Positions 56,898 to 64,000 of a DNA stretch of 64,000 nucleotides are shown here, one piece after another. The position numbers were made by a program, and so were the translations under genes. Positions within the stretch are counted from its first letter, which is position 1. The number at the start of each line of letters is the position of its first letter. The notes under the pieces are model-generated. The model saw nothing but the letters and a program-made list of their open reading frames with translations, had not been told where the DNA came from and ran no database searches. Location of the stretch: contig OY848919.1 of NCBI GenBank assembly GCA_963693285.1, forward strand, positions 186,001 to 250,000, given 5' to 3'. The DNA comes from Xestospongia muta (taxonomy: Eukaryota > Porifera > Demospongiae > Haplosclerida > Petrosiidae).

Positions 56898-59514
56898 ATG
56901 GTGATGGTTTCTCACAAACCCCTAAAGACAAGAAAGTCCAAAATGGCTAATAGGTTTTTATTTGTAGTTTGTCTCTCAGTGACGTTTTCCTCAGGCCAAG
57001 GAGTACCCATTAAAGTGGTACTAGGTATGTTGTTTATGTTGTTTATATGAGAAAGGGTTGTAGGGTCATTTTATAAATGGAACTCTGATTAAAGCACGTT
57101 GTCAAATTTTGTGGCAAATTAACAATATAGTCAGCTATTGGCCTTTAATTAAAAATACTACTAGTAATACGATATGTATTTACTATAATCATGTTATCAC
57201 AACCACATGTGAAGAATTGATATAAGGTTTAGGGGTTAAAAATATAATAGTAGAATTAATATATGAAGACCTGGTCTAGTGTTGCCAAATAACTATTCCT
57301 TTATTCCCTTGAGTCAAGAGGCACCCAATACAGTGGAACTACGTATGTTTTCATATACATATACTACTCAATGACTCAATCAATACTATTTAGCATTGAG
57401 TCATTGACTACTTAGTCATTGAAGGGTCCTAGGGCTATTTTTGATTGAAGCACATTTTCAAACTTTTGCAGCAAATTAATGATTCATAGGGTGTAGATGA
57501 CCTTCAATAAAAATACTACCGGCAATATGATATGTTTACTATATGTTATTATAACCACATCTGAAGACCTGGTATAAAGTTACAACTTAAGGGTTTCTGT
57601 GGTTCTACTGCTCGACTATTATCTATTTAAAAGATCCATCAATCGTTATGACTGTTATAGATAGATTTGGCTAATGATTGTCACTTCATTGGAGTTGTGT
57701 GATAATAAACTGATGGAAGATGATCTTAGCTGAATATGTCTTTAGAAAGAAAGTACTAATTAATTGTAGAGTACCTTTTGCTAAATATTTTTTGAACAGA
57801 TAATTATATTCTGTATACAGTCATCCATTTTAGTAAAACTGGCACTAAAATTGATTTCTATTAATTGAATTTTTTTTCTTTAATACTGGTAGATAAAAAA
57901 GCAACTCCTATAAATGTCACAATTCACCAAAAAGTAGATGTGTTTGTCTCACATAATGGAAATCCGGTGCTCTGTTATTTTGATAACCTTCCATTCAATG
58001 ATACTAGTATCAGTTTCTTAGAAGCAAATTTGTCCTCTGTTAATGTGAGCATGTCCAAAGTGACATTTTTGGCAAAACCTCGTTGTGATGAGCATAAATG
58101 CAACCAAACATTAGCTCTTAAATGTGTCTACTTTGAAAATAATTCACCAACAACAAAGTCGGCAACTATTAATCTAAAAGGTTGTTAGTATATAATTTAT
58201 CTTGTGTGATTTGATTTTCTGCCAATTATTTTCAGGGGTCTCTAAAGTGCGGGATCTCACCTTTAATACTACCAATTCATCCATTCAAATGTCTTGGTTC
58301 AGCCCACTTTTTAGGACCTCTTCAACATTAATGTATCAAATCATTGTAATCAATGTAAATGGAGTTGTAGTCTTAAATGAGACCACTGAAGCTACTTCCT
58401 ACTTGCTAAACAATATCACAGTAGATTTAATATATAATGTTACTATTACTGCTATCCAAGATGGATATAACTCAACTGTTACCGAAGTGATATATCCTAA
58501 TGGTTAGTTTAATATTATTAATTTAATGTATTGTCATCACATTTATAAGGATATTATAACAATATTTCATCTGAGTCTTCCAGTAGTACACCAATCACGA
58601 TGATGTCTAGTAAGATCATTAGTGAACCAAGGTTATTATTATAATACAATAGCTTTTAGTAACACAGTTGGTACTACCAATGGAAAGTCTTTATCACATA
58701 TTGAGACTGTGTTGACTCATAGTGACACTATTCCAACTATGTCACCTACCATCAGTAATGGAAACTCTCCTAGTGATAGCACTATACCTGTATCACCTAC
58801 CATCAGTACTGGTAATTGTTCTTTGTTGTTTATTAGTTACAAATTTCTTGACTTTAGATTCTATTACTGCTACTACTAATATACCTACATTCACAGGTAT
58901 AGTTCTAGTTGATAATATAGTACATGTATTCTTTACATAAACTGCAGATGGACTTTCACTAGTTCATTGGTTGATACCTTTAGTAGTATGTCTCACAGTC
59001 CTCATTGTATGTGGGATATTAATAATATATTACTCCTGGTATGTTAGATCATTGTGTTGATATATCTGTTAGGAATATACATAGGCAGCAGATATCCACC
59101 TGGCTAGCCAACAACAATCAGGATACACAAACTAAGAGAACTACAGAAACGCCAAGTGAACAAGATAGTCAAATAACTGATGAAGACAAAAGGTTAGTAT
59201 ATATATATTACAATGGTTGATTTAACTAACATATGTTTATAATAGTTGTATATACAAGTTATTTGAAGTAAACATATTTTGATTAGTATTTACAATAAGA
59301 TTGACTGTTAATTTTAGAACTAATGTTTATTTTAAAAAGACAAGTTACTAGACCAAACTATATTATGTATACATTGTACTTTATAAGATGAATACAATTA
59401 TATGATGTCCATACATGTGATAATATATCTATTAGGAATAAAGCTGATCTGTCCCTCCAAGACCAATCAGGATACACCTCCATCAACAATGGAGACTGGA
59501 AAATCAAGTCTTGA
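56898..59514 (+). CDS. Type I membrane protein with Ig-like and FN3 domains
   Basis: Eight exons (56898-57024, 57893-58180, 58236-58502, 58668-58811, 58858-58896, 58948-59038, 59073-59192, 59436-59514) total 1155 nt, 384 residues. Signal peptide MANRFLFVVCLSVTFSSG from the internal ATG 56943; the upstream ATG is in frame. Exon 2 is an N-glycosylation-rich beta domain, probably Ig-like; exon 3 is a fibronectin type III domain (VRDLTFNTTNSSIQMSWFSP...YQIIVINVNG); exons 4-5 are a Ser/Thr-rich stalk; exon 6 is a transmembrane helix (HWLIPLVVCLTVLIVCGILI); exons 7-8 are a cytoplasmic tail of about 65 residues with a GYTSI tyrosine motif. Ligand unknown; probably adhesion or sensing. Confidence 0.75.
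57280..57345 (+). pseudogene. Third, decayed first exon of the FN3 receptor
   Basis: A short piece (cttgagtcaagaggcaccca...gtggaactac/gtatgt) corresponds to the end of the signal-peptide exons at 55987 and 57024; the start is lost. Confidence 0.55.
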
Positions 59515-59712
59515 AGAAAGTGTTCTCAAAGGACATGGCAGATTAGAGTTTACATAGACTCATCCTTTACTAGAGTTATTGACTTAATTGTTATCAATTT
59601 ACTCATCATTCAATTCAGTTCATTAAAATTATTTGATAGCAATTATTGAATTCATTGTATCATATAATAGTGTGATTTTCCATTTAATTAACAAGTTAAT
59701 GATATTTCTGTT

Positions 59713-59880
59713 ATTGTTGGACACAAACATGATGACATCATTGAAGTCTTTCAAACAATAACTGGACAATAAAGATTAATTACCAAACCTGTCACAATAA
59801 TGACGTAATTAGACTTCCAGTCATCAGCCCTAGTATATTAGAGAGGAATTAGTGAAGTATAATGTCTTGTTATAACTTTG
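59713..59880. pseudogene. Ghost exons: SUMO (+) and WBP4 exon 2 (-)
   Basis: 59713-59772 resembles the last SUMO exon (gatgacatcattgaagtctt tc, ending in actgga) with frameshifts. 59786-59880 is a minus-strand remnant of WBP4 exon 2 and the following intron. Next to it, 59915-60040 repeats the WBP4 promoter (aagtatacggaaatgtttag). Confidence 0.6.
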
Positions 59881-60083
59881 AATTGATGGATTTCTGAGAA
59901 AATAAATTTTAGTGATCTCCACGTGGTCTTTAAGTATACGGAAATGTTTAGAAATTTGTATGGAAATATAATGGGGAGATAATATAATTAAATACCATTT
60001 CTTCCGTATACTACACCGCGTGTCTCCTAGATATTTTAAAAATTCAGAGGGCTACTCTTCAGTCACTACTACTTTGAAGGTCA

Positions 60084-60585
60084 ATGGCAGACGACTCTAA
60101 GGTATGTTCCTCCTTTAATACTGACATATGATTACGTCATGATGACGTACATGTAGCCAGAGGTCAAGCCTGATGTTGCCGGAGGTGGAAGTAGTGAACA
60201 TATCAACTTAAAAGTCACTGGTCAAGTGAGTCACATGATGTCACGTGATATGGTAGTATGAGTCTTATTGTAGGATGGTTCTGTTGTCCATTTCAAGATT
60301 AAAAAGAATACACCATTGAGGAAATTAATGACGGCATATTGTGAGAGACAAGGGTTTCAACGTAATGCTATAAGATTTATGTTTGATGGTACTCCAATAC
60401 AAGAGGAACAAACACCAATAGATGTGAGTAAAACCCATTAAGTTTATTTAATTATCAAGTATTATTACGTTTTTAATGTATGCCCCACCCCTTTAATTGA
60501 CAAGTTATATCTCCTCTTATAGTTGGATATGGAAGATGATGACACTATAGAAGTCTTTCAAGCACAAACCGGTGGTGTGTATTAA
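60084..60585 (+). CDS. SUMO1: SUMO, small ubiquitin-like modifier
   Basis: Four exons (60084-60101, 60157-60225, 60274-60423, 60523-60585), 300 nt, 99 residues. It starts [20 protein letters not shown], then the ubiquitin-like fold ([59 protein letters not shown]) and ends GGVY, so a two-residue tail must be removed to expose Gly-Gly. It is conjugated to lysines of target proteins. The sequence has no clear YKxE-type site at the N-terminus, so it is closer to SUMO1 than SUMO2 (tentative). Its promoter is shared in part with duplicated WBP4 promoter sequence. Confidence 0.93.
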
Positions 60586-60806
60586 ATAGAATGTTATTAG
60601 TTGCTATGTATTACATCATTCTTGACAACCATCTTCTTTATTTGTGTTCCATTCTCTCTCTACATATTTACCCACCCACTGTCTGAAATAATGTCAATTT
60701 ATTCTAATGATAATAATATTTAATTATAATCTTTTAAGTTTGAAACAAAAAAATCCAATCCCTTGGAAACCTTTTAAGCAAAGGGTTAAATATATGTTTT
60801 CTCCAC

Positions 60807-63800
60807 ATGGCTAATATTAGGTTCCTTTGTTATCAAAGTGTCCTCTATTGTCTTGGAGGGAAATATCTGAGAAAGTCAACTCTTCATAACAGTGAATATA
60901 TCTGGAGACATGACTATATTGATGATGAACATAATATAGTTGATATTGCTATGATATATGATGAAGATCAAGAGACAATAGTACCATCATTTATTACATT
61001 AGAATATGATGTTACTACTGGTAAATTGTATTACTGTATAAAACAATGGACTACCAGTGGAGCTGTTGTGGAAACATACAGACTTCAATTATTATTAACT
61101 GACAAAGTTAGGGAAAAGCAATTTATTGACTCAAAATTTTATTTTCCACTGTCGTCAAGAAAAGTTATCAATTTAACGAGTTCTTTACCTTCAATTGCTG
61201 AGTTGACTGATATTTTACCAAAGATATGGCACTTTCAATGGGTACCTCCCACGGCAGATGTCATATACTGTGAATTAGTGATATCTCAATGTATACAACC
61301 TGGTAAAACCAGTTTAAAATACCAGTTAATCTCGTTAACCGAAGAAGGTCTCATTTGCTACAAAGATTTGTCAGAGACTTCATATATACCAAATGATTAT
61401 GCTGATATTTTAGTGGGCGTGGTCATCCACTGGCGACTGATAAAGGATGACGTGAATATCATTCATCAACCATTGTTTGTAATTACTACATCTCGTAATC
61501 AGGTCCTTATTTTTGATAATGGACAACTTGTTTGGTGTGTGACAAACAAGTCTTCTGTAAAAGATGTGTTAACACTACAGGTACATCCATTATTATGCAA
61601 TCTGTCCATTCTTTTCATATATATATCCATTACTGTCTGACTGTCTGTCCATTAGACGTCAGATGATTTTCTTGTTGTTGTTATTCATCACACTGATAAG
61701 ACGACAACATCTTATAAGTTCCGGCCTCCTTCACTTTCTCCTCAACCTCCGATAAGGGAGGTGTGGTCAAATGTAGAGCACATTGTCAAAGGAGATTTCC
61801 TGAGAAGAGGTCACGATCAATTATTGTTAATATTTGAGAACCAATCAACTCAAGACCATTTCAGACCAAGTAATGTTACTATATTATTATGTAATAATGT
61901 ATTGTTATATAGATATTAGTACTTATATTATCACAGACTTTGATTCTCTTAAGAGATCCAACTGTGCTGAGGTAACATAATGTAGTCATGTGACTTGTCA
62001 TATGAACTATATTGTAGTCATGTGACTTATCCATATAGACTATAATGTAGTCATGTGACTTCTCCATGTAAACTATATTGTTATTGTAATGATGATACAG
62101 GATACTGAAGAGAATATAAAAAGTGATTCTCCTCCAATGTCATTACTTGAAGCTAATCGTGCTCTTCAATTAAGAAAATTGGTAATTATGTTATAATACA
62201 TGTATTGTATTGTGTTATAATACATGTATTGTAATGTATTATAATACATGTATTGTATTGTTTTATAATACATGTATTGTAATGTATTATAATACATATA
62301 TTGTAATGTATTATAATACATGTATTGTATTGTGTTATAATACATGTATTGTATTGTGTTATAATACATGTATTGTATTGTGTTATAATACATGTATTGT
62401 ATTGTGTTATAATACATGTATTGTATTGTGTTATAATACATGTATTGTATTGTGTTATAATACATGTATTGTATTGTATTATAATACATGTATTGTATTG
62501 TATTATATTACATATATTGTAATGTAGTATAATACATGTATTGTATTGTATTGTAATACATGTATTGTATTGTGTTATAATACATGTATTGTATTGTATT
62601 ATAATACATGTATTGTATTGTATTGTATAATACATGTATTGTATTATATTACTGTTATAGAGTGGTAATTTAGTGATTGAAGAGAAGAGGAGAGAGTTAC
62701 ACAAGAAGTATCAGTTATTAAAGAGTGGTATGGAGGTCTTAGAGAAGATGACATTACCACAAGAGAGTTACCATGTATTTCCAATTAAAGATCATGTACG
62801 TCAATTAATGTTATTAATTAGATTATTAGTTTGTCTAAAGTCTTTAATTAATTTAGTAAATGGTCCGTTATCATTACAATCTGATGACATCAAAGATCAT
62901 TGTTATACTATACCAATAAAAGTAACGGAGTCATGGCAGAGAATTGTAGATGATGACATATGGAGTATTGGTCTTGTTGTAAAGAATGAAGGAGATATGT
63001 AAATTATAATAATATAAATTTGAAGATAATTTCTTAATTTATTATAGACCTCTCTCTAATCTAACATTATGGATAACTCCTGCTAGCCATAACTGCACTA
63101 CAGGACTATTTAACTGTCAAACTAAAACCATCACCAATGATGATGTACCTAGAGAACCTCAGAGGAAAAGAGTTAAATTATCAGAGTCATCTCATATATC
63201 TACATTATCAGCTGATGGAACATTGTGTATCGTTCTCTCTACTTCACTGCCACTATTTAATATCACTGATGTACAAGTGGTTGTCGTGGCAACATGGAAG
63301 CAGTGTCATAATGATGTCACTGTTAATCAATGTAGTGAATTATGTATATTGACATTAACTCCTGATGATGTCATCAAAAAGAGAGCATGTCCATTGATAG
63401 AGCTTCAAATATGGAATGGTATGTAAAATAAGGATGTTATAATAAAAGGGGTGTGGCTTTTCATCCATAGGTCATCTAGAAATTGTACAAGATGAGGATG
63501 AGAAATGGAAAGATTTAGCTTGTCATTTAGGAAGCAAGACAATAGCAATGGTAAGTACTTTATTTATGTAACAATAGCAACAGTACTTTATTATATAACA
63601 ATAGCAATGGTAAGTGCTTTATTTATGTAACAATAGCAATGGTAAGTATTTACTTTATATAACAATAGTAATGGTAAGTACTTTATTATATAACAATAGC
63701 AATGGTAAGTACTTTATTTATATATTAATAGCTATGTTCTTTTTATTTGTAGTTTAAACTATTGTCAACAAAGACCCTGCCTAGTGTCCTATCATCATTG

Positions 63801-63940
63801 TTGAGGTCCTGTCTGCCACCGGAAGTACCTATTATCAGTGACATGCCCCTCACATCATCATCACCAATATTGTCAGGGTCATCCCCATTACAAGGCACAG
63901 CTATCTATTGTCATGACAACAAACTCCATGTCTTATATAG
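60807..63940 (+). CDS. FANCB: FANCB-like protein, partial at right edge
   Basis: Exons 60807-61580, 61656-61869, 61937-61971, 62101-62181, 62661-62998, 63048-63418, 63471-63550, 63753-63940 are in one frame and the gene continues past the window. It begins MANIRFLCYQSVLYCLGGKY. I recognise FANCB by the order of a beta-propeller-like first part, a segment VEHIVKGDFLRRGHDQLLLIF (FANCB has a DDF...GTEQVLLLF counterpart), a coiled coil (RALQLRKLSGN...KYQLLKSGMEVLE), and WQRIVDDDIWSIGLVVKN (counterpart of a W..VVDD...GV motif). FANCB is part of the Fanconi anaemia core complex that ubiquitinates FANCD2 in crosslink repair. Overall similarity is low; a search is needed. Confidence 0.65.
62186..62655. 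repeat. 24-bp minisatellite in FANCB intron 4
   Basis: About 19 copies of a 24-bp unit (tacatgtattgtattgtgtt ataa) containing the palindrome tacatgta. Long frames on both strands here are artefacts of the repeat. Confidence 0.95.
63539..63740 (+). repeat. Tandem duplication of exon end and donor in FANCB
   Basis: Units of about 35-40 bp containing acaatagcaatggtaagt, beginning with the real exon 7 end (ATAGCAATG/gtaagt at 63550). At least three further copies keep a perfect donor. Confidence 0.9.
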
Positions 63941-64000
63941 GTAGATATAGTTCATCAGTTTTCACTCTTTAAAAGAGGGCGGGGCTAGACATTGCAAAGA

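Noticed and set aside
62186..62655. Long open frames of YNTCI-type repeats on both strands
   Set aside because: Translation of the 24-bp minisatellite in a FANCB intron; no start context or domain.

Overview
The window is nuclear DNA of an early-branching animal, most likely a demosponge of the Amphimedon type (inferred). It is AT-rich and gene-dense. Genes have many introns of about 45-60 bp, neighbouring promoters are only 100-300 bp apart, and the genes recognised are metazoan: KAT6/MOZ, CLPB/SKD3, WBP4/FBP21, FANCB, cystinosin, an SRCR receptor and an FN3 receptor. For CLPB, KAT6, the SRCR gene, MRPL22, WBP4, the FN3 receptor and SUMO, the exon models sum to an exact multiple of three, which supports the splice sites given.

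Region 1 (1-23.5 kb) is a segmental duplication in direct orientation, offset about 14.7 kb. Each copy holds a small secreted-protein gene, a complete CLPB gene, and convergent with it a KAT6 histone acetyltransferase gene. The KAT6 copy at 4.9-7.5 kb is a pseudogene (4-bp frameshift, 5' end cut off at 7511 and joined to inverted foreign DNA). The copy at 19.5-23.4 kb is complete (1250 codons). Between the copies lie a hAT transposon remnant, GC-rich tandem arrays (393-bp and 533-bp periods) and secreted-protein exons carrying a 37-38-residue repeat.

Region 2 (23.7-36.1 kb) is orderly single-copy DNA: an eight-SRCR-domain type I membrane receptor (+), cytosolic leucyl-tRNA synthetase LARS1 (-), and mitochondrial ribosomal protein MRPL22 (+), the last two head to head.

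Region 3 (36.2-55.7 kb) is strongly rearranged. It holds at least 13 intact, short, frameshifted or decayed members of a protein family I do not recognise: N-terminal amphipathic helices, a hydrophobic segment, then a C-terminal glycine zipper. They occur on both strands and are repeatedly paired tail to tail with copies of WBP4 (one intact, two broken). The same stretch holds a foldback MITE family with TA target sites, a 742-bp TA-flanked transposon, a second hAT remnant, the 3' end of a cystinosin gene, an inverted chimera of the SRCR and MRPL22 3' ends, dispersed 18-bp palindromes, and a GC-rich hairpin-forming block that looks like an RNA polymerase III transcript. The glycine-zipper cluster and the candidate ncRNA are the best leads for something undescribed.

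Region 4 (55.7-64 kb) holds duplicated WBP4 promoters with alternative signal-peptide exons for an FN3 membrane protein, a SUMO gene, and a FANCB-like gene running off the right edge.
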